DNA of 64,000 bases from Fratercula arctica (GCA_947846985.1 CANTUZ010000003.1:58476096-58540095); one strand, 5' to 3'; counted from the first letter of the stretch, positions 37,647-51,830 are shown. Translations and numbers: made by a program. The notes: generated by a model not told the origin, from the sequence alone.

Positions 37647-40600
37647 GTAGAAAAGGAAGCCATTTTACCCCCTTCCTGTTTTTCTTGTATATTTAATGAT
37701 GCGAGTATAGATTGTGTATAGATTTGTGGTTGTCTCTCCTAACCCAGAAGCGCTCAGCCACTGTTATTGCCATTTCCAGCAGTGACACCTGCTGGTGAAA
37801 GAGCAGCGCTTGGCTGATAGAGTTTTTGTGTTTAAAAAAATGTTTCAGTTTTTGAGATCATGTTTTTATGGCAGTTTTGTAGAGCAAATTGATCTGTTTG
37901 CTGTTTTTCAGCTGAATGTGCTAATATGTTTATGCTTCTTTGTGTGAACGCCTCTGCTACATAACACTTCCTTTGCATCTTTAATTCACAAGGTCTCCTC
38001 CCATGCTTTTGGTAACCAGGTATAAATCGCAATGCTGCTTTGACTCCCACAAATTTTGAACACTTGCTAGAACTATTAATTATCGAGGCAACTTACTCAG
38101 AGAGAAGAAAAATTATACTGATTAATTACTATACAGCTTGCGAAGTGATGTGCATGAATGTTTGTAAGATCAGTATTCCATGTAAAATCTTTAATTCACA
38201 TTGAAATTTTTACTGTTCTTACCTATCAAAGAAGTACCTTACTTTGCCAACACTCAGTACAATTTACGGTGCTTTGCCTGGAGAGAAGTTTTAATTCACT
38301 ACGGTACATAAGCGCATACTTAAATGTAAGTTCCATTGATTCTTTTCATCTCCACAGATGAGTTAATTTTATATTAGATTTAAAAAAAAAAATAAATTAA
38401 GCTGTTGGAGGAGACTCTTAACTGTTCTGTAACGCTAGGATATTTTTGGTGAAAAGTTGCCGTAACACTAGCCCAATAATTTTTGGGTGATCCACTTTGT
38501 AGGGTAGTCTTACGAGGTTAAAAAATCACCTTTGAGGTTTCATTTCTACTCCTGCTTCCATCTGTGCCAACACAAGAAACGTGTGGCTGGCAAAATGTAG
38601 CATCCTAGGGCAACACTGTGATCCAGAAAACTTCTTCAGCTGAAGGGACACTTAAAGTCTGGGAAACTGGAACCAATTTAGAGAAGCTTTTGTTACATCC
38701 ACCAAGGGATGTTCCCAGCATCTCTACAGAATTATAGTAAATAAGAGAGGAAGTAGTCTTGAGTTGTCATCTAATCTAGCTTTCAGCTGGAAACAGTAGG
38801 AGAAACAAACTCCATCTTATTCTCTATTTAAAGTTGCAGGGGTCTGTCTTGCTGAGGATTTCTGTCCTGTTTCTCTTTCCCCATTGATTTTCACAAATGA
38901 AAAAAAGATCTTTTAATTACGTCACCTCCTCTAGCAAAATATTAATGTACAAGCTACAGGAGAAATATTTTTTATGATTGTAAATATTGTTGACATCAGT
39001 AGAAGAAGAATGTGCAACATCTTGCTGGATTGGGAGTGCGTATGAGACAGAAAGAGAAAGGTGATTGGGATATCACTGTCTGTTGTTTTGAAGCTACCCG
39101 TTGTACAGTGGAAAGTATTTTGCATATAGCTGTCATATAGATGTAAACTTTTTTCCTACTTTCTTATCAGATTATTTTTCAAGTGACTGGTTGCTATCAC
39201 ATGCAAGAATGTGCAAAACCACCCAATTCAGGGTCTCCATCCTCTCCAGCCACTTGACATTCTGCTGAGAGTGGATGGTCTGCAGTATTGTGTGTGAGTC
39301 TTAATTCATGTGTCTCTGAAATCTGTAAGTATTGCTTTGTGGTCTCTGCAGCAGATGCCCTTGTCTTTATGGACTACTTAGTGTATTTTTAAAGCAGGCA
39401 ACTATACAACTATTTCAAGCATTACCAATATATTTTTGCTGTTCTATTAGCTTTGCATAGCTTTCATTTTACTGGGAGTATTCATATTAAACTGATGCAA
39501 AAAACCATTTGCTGTTGGATGAGAATTTGATTACCCAAATACAAGTTCTTCTTTTCATCCATCTTGAACACTCCTGGAAATTTTATCAGTTCTAGTGGAG
39601 GTCCTGAACTGTTCACTTGTATCCTTTCTTTTTTTCACACTTCTTAACTCAGTGATTCTCAGTACACTGCTACCTGCAGAACTGCTGAACTGCATCTACT
39701 AGTTGCACTAGTTAGCTACAACTGCTGCCTGCAGAGCTGTTGCACATTTAGAGTGCTATCTATTCAAGGTTTGCTGATATCCATGCCTGTGGTGGCTGGC
39801 AAGTTGTTTTCAAGGATGGCTCTGATCCACTGACTCACTTGCAGTCTGATACCCGAGATGAAACCTCCATCTGATTTCTAATCTCTGTGCTTACACTGAG
39901 ACCTAGTTATCAGTTGAGCTATTTTATGTCAAGGTTCAATAATAGTTGAAGACGCTGTTGGCAGTGCAAGCATGCTGTGGAGCCATGCTGTCCTGGTCGG
40001 ATGCTGCAGCCCATGGCCAGCTCTTTGCTGCCTTTGCAGCAGCCTAATTCTAGGAGTTCTGAGAGAGAGAGAGAGAGAGAGAGAAAACTGCAGGACACAG
40101 TAATCATTCCTCTTCCTCTTGGTATGGGGACCAACTGAAAGTTTTACCTGAAGACACGTATCCAAAGGAGACTGCTTTTTCACTTCGGTAGTTGTGTAGT
40201 TAATCCAGTTACCAAAAGTGGAGTTGATCAGCTTGTCTTATTGATTTCTAACCTGCCTATCGTTATACTCTCTGAGAAAGGTGAATAAATGCCCTTGCAG
40301 ATTACTTAGAGGGCTGAGGACTAAGAAGAAAAAAGAGGCATACGATGCCTAGCTGTGGAAAAATTATCTTGAGGAACATGCGTCTTGCCTCTGATATGTA
40401 CAGAAGCATAATTCCCATGAGAAATATGAGAAAGTTGAAATAATACAAAACCATTTTAAATTGCACATAAAAGTCCCTGCAAATGACAAGTTGACAACTT
40501 GAAACAATTTTGAGATCCTTCCTGCCAACTCTCATTTTTCTCCTGCTTCTTCATTTGAAGACAGCTTCTCGCCCACAAATGTCTTCAAAAGGTTCTTGGC

Positions 40601-41584
40601 AGATTGAGCATCCCAGAGCACAAAAGTTTTGTCTTTACCTTCGCTTTGTCTCAGCACAAAATAGCTGCCTTTCACCTCCGGTTTAAGAGTAAAAAGGTTT
40701 AAAGACTAGCTCAGTATTACTTGCACATGCAAATCTGCCTGTGGAACACAAGCAGAAACAAAAAATACTGGTTTAGTGCTCTTGTTGCAGTGTGATAAAG
40801 AGTTGGAGGATATAAGAGTTTGAAATTAGCATCCCCAAATTAAGCTGTGGGCGTTCCTCATCGTGAGATGCCTGTAGGAAAAGTAACTTATACCTACATT
40901 CGTATCCGTGTATATGAGAGACTAAGCAATCCCTGTGTCCTTCTGGCAATCTCCTGCTAGACTGATGAGTAGATTTTCACAAGTCATGTGTCAAAAGAAA
41001 ACCTATGACACAGAGGCCATCTGTATGTATGGACAAAAATCCAAAAGTCTTTCTAGTTTGTTGTTATACCAAAATATAACTCTAGTTTGAGTGATACTAA
41101 AAGTTATATTCACAGCAGTGAGAACATGAGGCATTGCCAAATATGCTGCTTTTTTGCACTGTAGGCCTTTCCAGACAAATACTCTGCTCTCTACTGCTGC
41201 TGTTTTAGTCAGTGAGATTACTTTTGTGCATATTAACTTGATTTCGATTATTTACCCCAAAGGTGTGCCTACAATCTTCCACATCAGTTTTAGTATCTCT
41301 AATACATTCTTGTACTTAGGAGCATTCTTAGACTTACCATAGAGAAAGAAAAATGAATGGTTTTTACGCCTTTTTTGCAATTTACAAAATAAAAAGAATG
41401 TCATTCTTGGAAGTGCATATGCAGTGTATTTGCTACTACTTCGATGAAAGGATTTAGGTTTCTAAGTACTTAAGTAATGTTTGAGAGCGTGATTTAGCTG
41501 TTCAAGTCACTTTGCAGCATCTGGAAATGCTGCTCCTACTGATTCTAATCAAATGATTATCGCAAACTGTCTTTGCAATTTCAG
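37647..41584 (+). other. TULP4: TULP4 intron 4 in window
   Basis: The intron is 3938 nt, AT-rich and mostly unique, with a (GA)12 tract at 40061-40084 and a T-rich acceptor region. No SINE or LINE fragment was clear enough to report. Confidence 0.9.
40061..40084. repeat. (GA)12 microsatellite
   Basis: A perfect GA dinucleotide run of 12 units in an intron. The purine strand is the + strand. Confidence 0.95.
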
Positions 41585-41751
41585 ATGTGGTGGTACAGTG
41601 GTGTACACAAGGAGACCTACTTGCAGTAGCAGGCATGGAGAAGCAAAGCCAGCTAGTTGACCTCAGCAATGGTTCCCTGTTGAAAAGCGCGCTTGTCAAG
41701 TTCTACAATGTGCGCGGGGAACATATCTACACTCTGGAGACACCTGTGCAG
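41585..41751 (+). CDS. TULP4: TULP4 exon 5 in window: WD40 segment, 56 codons
   Basis: Encodes D-V-V-V-Q-W-C-T-Q-G-D-L-L-A-V-A-G-M-E, then L-L-K-S-A-L-V-K-F-Y-N-V-R-G-E-H-I-Y-T-L-E-T-P-V-Q. 'QWCTQGDLLAVAGM' and 'VKFYNVRGEHIYTL' are classical WD40 strand patterns (inner strand and outer strand). The exon is 167 nt: it finishes the split D codon and ends on a complete codon, so the donor is phase 0 (GCAG|GTAGGA). The middle (K-Q-S-Q-L-V-D-L-S-N-G-S) is less conserved than the flanks relative to mammals, as expected for a loop between strands. Confidence 0.98.
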
Positions 41752-41939
41752 GTAGGAGATATTTGGAAGTCAGTTCTCAATGCTTTGCTGGCATGCTTTT
41801 CCCACATCAGCTCTTTGGTATAGATCTGCAATGTGAAAAAGTTTACAAAACCTGAACACATTCTGAAACACAATATAGATAAAAATGCACAATAAATAAT
41901 TATTGTTTGCATTGAGATAGACATCCAAGAGTGCATCTG

Positions 41940-42165
41940 ATTCTAAGGCCCACTGTACTAGGTATTGTGCAAACATATAGTGAGAAACAGTCTGTTTCCC
42001 AAAACCATTGGCCCATGAGCAGACTAGACAGAAAAAGGAAATTCTGTTGTTTCACGGATAAGTGACTGAAGAGAAAAAACTGGGTAACATGCTTGACATT
42101 GTAGCAGAGCCAAGAACTGGACAAAAATATTCCAAGTCCAGGGTCATAACCACAAGATTATTCTC
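41940..42165 (-). mobile_element. MIR-type SINE, antisense, nearly full length
   Basis: The element starts ggcccactgtactaggtatt, then gtgcaaacatatagtgagaaacagtctgtttccc. Reptile and bird MIR-like SINEs read 'ggcccagtgtgctaggtgctgtacaaac..aagagacagtccctgcccc' here. It then passes 'gagcagactagacagaaaaagg' and 'gataagtgactgaag', and ends in 'agcagagccaagaactggac..ccaagtccagggtcataaccacaag', the antisense tRNA-like head. Diverged, but all blocks are in order. Confidence 0.7.
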
Positions 42166-45164
42166 TCTTTGTTATCGCTCTAATTTTCTAATGTACAATC
42201 AGTGGATCTGATGCAATATTCTACTTTTTATGGCATCAGATGGAGAAGGATGAATCAGAAAGTCTTGTTTCTGTTCCCACCTTCTGTACAGACTTTCACT
42301 GTTACCTCGGTCGTGTTAGTTGACAAGTAAATGTCAGCACATGGTCTGTGTGCTGCTTAGGAGCACGAAATGCTTCATAGGGCTTTGCTGATATTTCAGA
42401 ACCCAGCTGAATGTCACTCTACAGTTTATTTCATTTTCTGCAGAATAAGGCTGACTCCATTCTGATTTCTGACTGTTACTAGTGAAACTTAATTAATTTA
42501 TAATAGCTTTGAAACCTAACAGTGAAGGAAAATGCTATATATATTTACTTAATTATGATTAATGATGATGCCATTTATTATCATTTCTTTTTCAGTACCC
42601 TGATCTGGGATGGATACATAAGGATGACGTAGTAAACCATCTGCTAAGCTTTTGTGTTTGCTTGTATTTAGCATTAACCTGTGCTTATTAACGTTAGCAC
42701 TCTAATTTAGATAGAATTCTTTAGTTTTGTAATGTATAAAATAATGTTCTCTAAAGCCAACCTAAATATGTACAGTGATGTCTAATGCTGATTTAGATGT
42801 CTAAAGGACTTACCCATACACACAGCTTTCTGGTCTTAAACATAGCCCTTTCAGCAATGTAGCACAGCCCTTTCTTCTCTGGATCAATTCTGGAGAAAAC
42901 ATACTTATACCAATGTGGCTTATTCACAGACCAGGTGAAAACCAAACCTTGTTCTGTTACTTCAGTACCAGAATACCGTGTGTCCATGTTAGCTGTTGAA
43001 CCAGTGTAACACTCTGGTGTAAAATTGTGAAATCAAGCTGTGGTTTGAGCAGTGGAACTGATGGGGTCAGGTTGCCTTAAGGGGTGCCGCCTGTGCAGGT
43101 TCATCTCCTGCTGCTCTCTCCCCGACTTTGTTCCCAGCCACCTCCATTGCCTTCGTTTCTTCTAGCTCTCCCTGTATCCCATCAACTTATCAGCTCTTCT
43201 TTCTCCTCTACTTAATCAACTGGGAGAAAGCACATATTGTGGCTGATGTGAGGGCTAATTATTCTGCTGTTATATGAGTATTTATAGGACAATTGACAGG
43301 TCATGCAGAACAGGTAACTTCCAAGCTCATACTGCTGTATTTCTCATTGTGAAAATACTAACGTGAGGCTCTCTGCTCTTTCCAGCTGCTAATTTTCACT
43401 GAAATTGCAGCATTTTAACATCATGGAGATTTCTTCCCCCTTTGTCAACTTCAGATGAAAAGCCAACAGTGTCAGCTTGGAAGTGAAGGTGGGGGTGGCA
43501 ACCACCAACTAATAATGCAATCTTGGAGTCTCATTTCCTTAGGAAACCAGGGTAAAAATGTCAAACTGATGTATTTACATTTATGAAAAAACTGTGTGCA
43601 TAAACCTGCCTAAAATTAAAGCCACTCCTCTTCTCTTCTTAGTTAGTGTTTATTCTCTTTATTTAGTGCATTTAAATTCCTATTTACTCAGCTGCAGGAG
43701 GAAGCGAGGGGTCTTTCAGGACACCTGTACCTGCTCATGTGGACTTTATGCTTCTGTGTATTTGAATGCTGGTCTAACAGTATTACCAGCTAAGCGACAG
43801 GTATGCTAGAACATTGCGAAGTATTTGGTTTACTATCAAAACCAGGTAAAAACTGCTGTTGCAAAAAAATTGCTAGTAACTTTTGTTATTCTGTGCTTCT
43901 GCTCCAAAGACATATATGCAAAGATGAGAGAGTGAGTCAGTGGTCCCAGTAATTTGATGCAGTCAATCTTCTAATGGGATTTTATAAAATTCATCACTGA
44001 TTATTGAAGAAAAGAATTGGAGAAAATAAAAGAATTTCCTCATCTCCAACTCTTCTGCTAAAACTGTTTTTTCTGAAGCAAGCAAATGTGTGACTGGAAA
44101 AGCACATTTATTCTAAATGATCATTGTTCCGAATATTAAAGTCAAAAAAGTAAAGCAACAATGAACAAAGAAAATAGGTGCAAAACTGATTTTCCATGTG
44201 CTCCTCTGTTCCAACTCTTTGATAAAGCAGATGTCTGAAAGTTTTATCAGTAAGGTATACTGAACCGTCTTTGTTTCTAGTGTTTTTCTGACCTGAGTGT
44301 CTTTGTTAGGATATTTAGGAAACAAGAAATTTTACTGTTTATAACAAAACTCAGTCTAAAACTGATGTAGGATTTATATGCAACTTGGCTGGAATGTTAC
44401 CTAACATAAAGTTACTGCAAACCCCAAGGTAGAATAGATTTGGGTACTGCAGGTTCCTCATCTTGATGATGGTTGTTGTCGTGGATCCCTTCAGGGTGTT
44501 TTACATGCCACCTTCTCCTCAGCTTTTTGGCATCCTCTGTCTGAATCCAAATGAACGCAGTAGCTTTGCATGAAAAATAGCATTCATAAACAGAGTGGTA
44601 TAGTTAGCACGGTGTAAGTCTCTCTTGTTCCCCGCTCTGAGGCTTCGGCCTGCCACCCTGACATGCTGCAAGAATATATTCGCAGAATACAGTGGGAAGA
44701 GCTGAAAAAGCGTCGGTAATGGTTGGGCAAATATTGAACTTCTGCTACACAGGATCAAACTGGTTTGAACCTTGAAAGAATGATGAAAACATTTCTGAAG
44801 GGACTTCAGAAAGTCACACCAGACTTTCATCTTATTGGAAGCAGTTCTGTGAAAACTGGGTCCATACTGTGACTCCAAAGAGTCGATGCTGGTTGTTTAT
44901 TTTATACAAAGAGCGTATCTTAAAGGCTGTTGATCAGATGATAACTATTCAAAAATGTACTATCAATTTCTGTAAAACTTAGCTTTTAATATATTCGCCC
45001 TCGTGTACATGATCACCAACCTGATGTACCAAAAATATGCCTAGTTCTTTTAGCTGGCAGTTTTTTCATGGTCCCGCTTTTTCAACATTTCAAAATGTGA
45101 TTACAATAGCAGGCTGCCCTGCTGGTCATATTTTTTTTTTTATTGGAAGAGTGTTAGTTTCTTC

Positions 45165-45240
45165 CATTATTTGCTCAATCCTCACAACATCAAGCAGGGA
45201 TGAGAATAATCAACTCATTCAAGACTGTTTTACAGTCTTA
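45165..45240 (-). mobile_element. Possible MIR scrap
   Basis: The phrase ctcaatcctcacaacatcaa, followed by gcagggatgagaata, resembles the MIR antisense 'ttaatcctcacaacatccctgtgaggta'. It is too short for a firm call. Confidence 0.3.
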
Positions 45241-48200
45241 CTGAAGTGGTTCACAGGAAATGCTGCAACCCAGTTCTGTCACTTCAGAATTTCTTGTCTG
45301 ATGTGCAGACAGGTCCTTATTATACCAACCTACCGTACCTGCCTGCTCTTGCTTCTGAGTGGATACATCTGCTTCGTATCTTCCCAGTTGAACTTTAAAC
45401 AGAGGAGTCTTCTACAGGATCACTTCAAAATTACCTACTGCCAGCTTAAACAAACCTGTGAATTTTTTCTGTCCAACGGTTCAAAGTTGTGGCTTACATT
45501 TTAGTTCCTTATTCGCTTTTTATAATTTTCTTTTTTATATGTCCCTGAGAGGACCAGGGGAACAAGAACATGGATTTAGAAACACTGATGATGATCTCAT
45601 CTGTACGCCTATAATTCTACAGTAAATTTACATTAGCTTATGATTTTATACCACTATGTGACTCTTGTAAGAAGATTCAAACCTTAAGTGAAATGAAGAA
45701 GAAGGGTAAGAGTGAACTGAGCCCCTCGTGTTCCAGAATCAGTTGTATAGGCAACAAGATTAGATGCAGAAAAACCGTAATTGCATTTTTATCAGTGTAA
45801 TATTTTAACACCCTAATTCAAAGTGGTGTATCAAAGGCTAAATCTTTATGGGAGAGGTTTCCAGGAGTCTTTGAGAAGACCCTCTTGCTCTAAACCTGCT
45901 GCTGTCAGCAACAGCTTTCACAGCATTTCACAGGCTGCTTCTCTGCTGGAAATGTCCCGGCATCTGAATGGATAGATGTGATCCTGCAGAAACCTGGTAG
46001 TTGTGTGAAAACTATTTTACTAAGGCCTGAAAAGGAGAGTGCAATTTTAGGTTAAATTCAGATCAAAAGGCTTTGAGAGAAGAGGTTGCCTTTTACGTTA
46101 CCCAGCTAAGCTGACCTGGCTTAATTTGTCATTTATTTCACATAGAGTGTTCAGGTTTGTTGCTTCTGAATTAACATGGCCTTTCATTTATATCACCTGA
46201 AATTAATCCTATTTAGTTGTTGTTGTGTGACAAAAAAGCTTCAAGAGGAGTTTATTTTCTTACAGAAAGAGAAACAAGAGCAACAGTTTAGAACTACCTG
46301 GTGAAACATTCTTTGGAATATCAATAAGGATCTTGATATTTTCCATATATGCATCCACAAGTGCTGTGGCAGTACAGAGATGTGCACACACAATTCACAA
46401 GAGCTGAGTGGGCACTGCAGCTATTGCACCTTCCAGCTTCTCTCTGAAAAAAGCAGAGGGAAAAGTCCGCGTCTCCACATGAGGAGTCTAAAGTGAGAGA
46501 AAGCAGGCAACGTACGTCAGAGTTTTACGTACACATACAGTTCACTAGATACTATTTTGCAGTTGGGTTCTTTCTCCTGAGAAAACCCCTGCTTGTTACT
46601 GGGCTTTCTGCCCTGGAATACTATTTTTATTTCATTACCAGTGGGACTCCCAGTGCCAGCAAACAAGGGATTAAACCAAGCAGCAGGCAGGCCCCATGGC
46701 TCAGGATTTCTGAGCTCAAGGCAGGCGGCAAGAATCAGCTTGAACAGTGTTTTCATTGACCGAACTGCATACAAGTGATGAAAGGTATATAAATTATGTT
46801 CTCTCCTGTAAGAGACAAAAGAAGTAACCACAGAGCTTGAGCCGGAATATCCGTTCCCATGTGCTTTTCTAAGGGCAGTTGTCATCCCAGCTGGGGGTAC
46901 AGATTTGAGTAAATGTAGCTGACTTACAAGCCCACTCAGAAAAAAACAGCAAAAGAGATCTTAGTTGGCCACTTTTTGAGATGTGTTTTCAGTCAATATT
47001 TATCACGATAAAACATCTCATTTTTTTGTCCTTTGGCCAATTATTTCTAATATATAATTGTCTTAGAGCTAAATCCTATGTGTGTGTAGAATTTCAAGGT
47101 TTTTTCCAGGATTTTTTTTTCCTACATGTTTGTATTTAAACCCTGGAATTCATTCAGGTATTTACAGTTTGTGCTGAGGATTTTCAAAACCTGGTGATAT
47201 TTTTATATGCAAAGTGAGATTAGAAATTATCATTAGACATTATATTTGTAGCTGCATTTCCTTGTTGCTAGCAGAAAAAAACAAGTGTGCAAACGTGGTG
47301 AACAGAATTCTGTGCTAGAATCTGCTTGTTCGTTTTCTAACACGTGCAATATGAGTATCAACAACTTCTTTCCTTCTTTTTTTGCTAAAACAATACAAGT
47401 AAGTGGATGTTTTATGGGGAGCAATACTTCTGCCTTGGATGTTGGAGTTCAATTGTTTTTTTCTCAGCAGAGTTTGGTAAGAAAGCTGTAGCCAGCTCAT
47501 AACTGACTTGCTGCAGTAGTTGATTCATATCCCTTGTCCTTCAAGGGAAAGAGTGGGAAGTGTAGTTATTGAAAAATATTATTGGAGCAGTACATTTAAA
47601 GGTCAGGTCAGATCTGGCATTTGTGTGATCTTTTATTTCTCCAAGCCTGTAACGACAGGCTAATTTTCCCTAAATTCATCTTAAATCTTAGCTCTTCAGC
47701 ATAAATGAAGTGTTGCTGGATATTAGGGTTGAGGAGTGCTGGGGGACTGACCATTCCGTAGAAAAGGGAGGTGTCTGGTGAATCAGTAAGCAAAGACAAA
47801 CCAGTATGGATAAAGTGCTCTTGACGAGATTGAAAATACTAAGATTAAGACGTGAGGTGTGTGGGGAGACTAAATGTACAAATGTGGGAGTAGAATTGTC
47901 ATGATTTACAAAGCATACAACACTTGTAGGTATTGTGTGTGTGCATGCATGTGTTTAAACATGCACCCACTCACTTATTGTTTACATAAAAACACATAAA
48001 CAGAGTGTAAGGGAATCAGACAGTGAGAAGTTTAGAAGGTAGCTGAACTATGGTTGCCTGTTGGGAAACTGTGGTGAAATCATGCAGTGAGGCAATGTCT
48101 TTTGACTTCTGACTTTCTGCTCTTCCCCAGCTCCACAGTGCTGTGTTGCCAGAGATCCCACCCAGCATTTCAAACCCTGGGAATATGTTTGAGATTGCAG

Positions 48201-48304
48201 AGGTTCTTCCACTGGTGCTGTCTGCATCTCTGCAGTTCTTTGTAGGCAGTGGTAACCTGAGGAGAGAAGTGATTTCATTTGACTCTATTTGGAAGAACAG
48301 AGGC

Positions 48305-48412
48305 CTATCTGGGTGTGGTATGTTGGGTTATAATAGCTGCAATACTAGACTTCATGGTAGGGCTATCTGGATGTGCTGTATTGGATTATGGTAGCTGGGA
48401 TATTAGACTTCT
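48305..48412. repeat. 58-bp tandem duplication, two diverged copies
   Basis: The unit at 48305 (ctatctgggtgtggtatgtt...) recurs at 48363 (ctatctggatgtgctgtatt...), with about 49 alignable bases and roughly ten mismatches by eye. An old local duplication, no family recognised. Confidence 0.7.
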
Positions 48413-50259
48413 CTTCTGGCATTAAATTCTATCCAATAATTAAACATTTGTGTACTGAGACACATACTTGTTTGTTCCTTCACTGGATTTATACGTAAGC
48501 TTTAGTTGATGCAAGGTGAACAGAAGAATGCAGTTTGCGTCCCATGGTAACGATCAGGTAGATAGTTCTGCCCATGCTGGAATTCAGCCCTTGGGGTAAT
48601 CAGGGTCACTCGTACTGGTGCCTTTCTCAGGCTGTCATATAATAGATATGGCAGGTACCTAAATTGTGTCAGTGCCTTTTCAATTGCATTTACTTTGCAA
48701 GCAGCTTGAACTGTCTCATTACTGCCAGACAGTATGAGGGCTGAGCCACACTCAAATCATGAAAATACGAATCAGTAAGGGATACTTTATGTGGTCTCTC
48801 ATCAGATTTAAGGCTCTGTCCCACAGATTATGGTTATGACAAGCCATGTAATAATTATTGATGGTACACAAAGGATTTTTCAATTCTTTTTAAGTTCTCG
48901 AGTATACAATGCCTTTAGCAATTACTGTGAAAATCACAAGGTTCACATGTTGCTGCTTTCCATTTGCATATCAGTCAGCCTGGAGGTTTGTGCCTCCATG
49001 GAAGCGTGTGTGGTGTTGCCTAGATGTAATGAAAATGAAGCTTCTTCATTTCTCCCACTTTAAAACCAATATTTTCCTTGAAATTTAAATCTAGGATAAG
49101 ACGACATAGCAGGGAAGATCTTTTCACTGAAAAAGTAATTTCATTCAACCCTTTATCTTGATGATAGACATCGATACAGTGCTGTGCAGCTGCATTCTGC
49201 TTTACATCATTCACATAAAAACATCTTGTCCTGATTTCTCACCTTTAAGTATCTTGAATTTGTAAGTGAAGGGAAAGCTGTTTTCCCCAGACTAGATTAG
49301 TAACTTCTGGGCTGATCCAACCCAGGTATCTGGGTACCATGTTACTAGAGAGGAGTAGATAAAAGTTACTACTGATGGTGCCTTGACTTTTGTCTTCTGT
49401 ATAGTTAATTCTAGTTTGCTGCATCTTGTGAAGAGCAAAGATATTCTGAAGAGACCCTGACCTTTCAGGAAATACAGTTCATAATTTCTATGAAAAACAT
49501 GTTTGCTTAAACTTTTGAGTGTCACAGATTGTGAAAAGAAGGGATCCCTTCACAGGAAGAAGTAAACCTTTTGTAGTTCACTGATTACAGCCTGCTGCAC
49601 AGTCTTCTTCATGATGTGATAGTTTTGTGTTGTTTATTTGTGTAAAGGTAGCAGCTGTGGAACATGCGGAAATACAGATGCTTTGAAACACAGAAAGCAA
49701 GAGATGACAGGTGGATGCAGCTAACACTCATGAAGAGCAAAAGTAATAGTGATAGGGCTACAAGAGGTCGCAACAGACTGGTGCTTTACATGAAAAAGAT
49801 GGGGTTTAGGAAGAGAGTTTAGAGAGTTCCTTGCAAGCACAAGTCAGTATTCTCACATAAACTCTTAATGTTCATGCAGCAGGGAATAATGTCCAAAGCA
49901 GCGTTTGTTTATTGTTATTCTGCTCCTCATTCTGACACTGCCAGCCGCTCCTGACTCTTTCTGGTTCTACTGTCATGAATTTAGACATTTCTGAGTGTAG
50001 ACAAGCAGAAGACAAACGGCCATTCTGTGTTTTGTTCCTGGTGCTCTTTCACAGCTCGCTTTCTTTGGCAATAGTTCAAAAGAGACACTGCGCAGCAGAA
50101 GACTCAGTGCAAGACAAGAAAGCCAATTGGGTTTTATTCACTAGTTTACTGTCTCTGGGCATATAATTTAACTTTTCCATTGTAAAATGCAAGCTGTTAT
50201 CAGTGGATGAGGATTGATTAGGTAACTGAAGAAATCACCTGGATAGGGCATCAAAAGAT

Positions 50260-50390
50260 GTGATGTAATGCTGTGTGACTTTAAAGTCACTTATCTTATC
50301 TAGGTAATGAATTTGGTAGACAATCCGTTGTGTAAAGAGCTTTGAGCCTTGTGTGTAAAAAGCACTGTATACCCAGCAGCCACTGTTATC
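50260..50390 (+). mobile_element. MIR-type SINE 3' part, sense
   Basis: The part at about 50271-50300 (ctgtgtgactttaaagtcac) and the later gtaaagagctttgagccttg, then tgtgtaaaaagcactgtata, follow the common 'gtaaagcgctttgagatc...gaaaagcgctatataa' 3' core of these SINEs. Confidence 0.55.
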
Positions 50391-50562
50391 GATAATTTCA
50401 GATGTTCACATTTTTCTCCTTTCTTGTGGGCGATAGCGTTTAAGTTTCTGGAAGATTTAGGGTAACATGATCAGTGCTGAATTCATGCGATCACTTGCTG
50501 TGCAACTATCTTGGAGAAAGTGTGCACTCTTTTAAAGTTGTATCCTTTTCTTCTCCATGCAG

Positions 50563-50787
50563 CGTCCCATCATCTCTATCTGTTGGGGTCACAGGGATTC
50601 GCGCCTGCTGATGGCTTCCGGACCTGCATTGTATGTTGTCAGAGTCGAGCACAGGGTCTCCAGTCTGCAGCTGCTGTGCCAACAGACCATCGCTAGCTGT
50701 CTGCGGGATGACAAGGATATCAGCAAACTGACCCTGCCCCCTCGGCTCTGCTCGTACCTCACCACTGCCTTTATACCAACCATCAAG
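50563..50787 (+). CDS. TULP4: TULP4 exon 6 in window: last propeller strand plus SOCS box, 75 codons
   Basis: Starts R-P-I-I-S-I-C-W-G-H-R-D-S-R-L-L-M-A-S-G-P-A-L-Y-V-V-R-V, a WD40-type blade. The SOCS box follows. Its BC-box-like S-L-Q-L-L-C-Q-Q-T-I-A (about 50662-50694) fits the SLxxxCxxx pattern for Elongin B/C binding. The Cul5-box-like L-P-P-R-L-C-S-Y-L (about 50734-50760) fits the L-P-x-x-L consensus. Family knowledge says TULP4 is a SOCS-box protein of Cullin-RING E3 ligases; substrate unknown here. Length is 225 nt, phase 0 to phase 0. Acceptor is ccttttcttctccatgcag; donor is CAAG|GTAAAA. All key SOCS-box hydrophobic and cysteine positions appear intact. Confidence 0.98.
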
Positions 50788-51830
50788 GTAAAAGAAAAGA
50801 AACGTGCGTGTGTAGAGGAAAGGGTTGGTTGATTTCCCCCCTCCACGCTGCTCCTAAGTGACAATGGATAAATTATAAGATATTATAATTATCATAATTA
50901 CCATTTTAAAAGCTTGATTAAGGGTCATTCCTGTCCTCTTCAAGAGCCCACTGATCCATTTGGTGCCTATTAAAATCTGAAAGGAGGGCTCACACATGCT
51001 AATCTGCGTTATTCCTTGGGGATGTCCTTTCCAAGGGTAGAATATGCTGGTGACTCACAAAGACTTCTGAAGAAGCTCACGCTGATGCTAATACTGTGTC
51101 ACAGTTATAGGAAAGATTCACAGTGGTAAAACTGTTGCCTCCCTGCTTGTTACAGAGTCCTTATATTGCCAGGAAAGTTAAGACCTGTGGCTGCCCAAGT
51201 ATTTCGACTGACAGTGAGTTCTGCTAACCTTACTGCTCCAACAGTACTATGGGAAAATGAATCAGATATTATGCCTTTTCCTGTACCACAAGCAGAGCCA
51301 TCTGCTCAGCCCCTTTGTTTCGTGGTTTTGCCCTCGGTCACATCTCAGAATTTCCAAACTCTTTATCACAGCCTGTAAACTGGAGCATTAGCTGATAAAT
51401 GCCCTATATTCAAACATATATTTTTGTGTTACGCAGTTTTTGTGTATGTGTTACAGCATCCTCTTGGGCCAGTTTTAGGTCCTTGTTAAAACAATGCTGA
51501 GCTAGAATAACTAATTTGAAATCAGTGGAGTTGGCCCAGCTTAAACGAGAACAAATTATGCCTATAAAATAATGATTCAGCGCAGTTCCATTTGGGTACT
51601 GCTAATCGGGGCAATTTGTGCTACTGTGGAACATTTCATTTGCCAGAAAAGAATAAATGCCTTTCTGTAACCATAACTCCTCTAACTCCAAAGATGCGGA
51701 GTATTTAACAGACCAGTGTGTGTCTCAGTTCTTTCTAGCATGCCTACTTCTCCCCAGGACGCTTTTCATGTCATCCCAGAGCTACCCTTGCAGCTCTCTA
51801 GAGCATCAATGATGCTTGCTTGGCTGTTAG

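Larger units (their letters stand above)
41752..50562 (+). other. TULP4: TULP4 intron 5 in window (8.8 kb)
   Basis: Contains MIR-type SINEs at about 41940-42165 (antisense) and 50260-50390 (sense), a possible MIR scrap at 45165-45240, and a 58-bp tandem duplication at 48305-48412. A 155-codon ORF at 45037-45504 has no convincing donor and no homology I recognise. The rest looks unique. Confidence 0.9.

Noticed and set aside
45037..45504. ORF of 155 codons in intron 5
   Set aside because: No good donor, no homology recognised, and composition like the surrounding intron.
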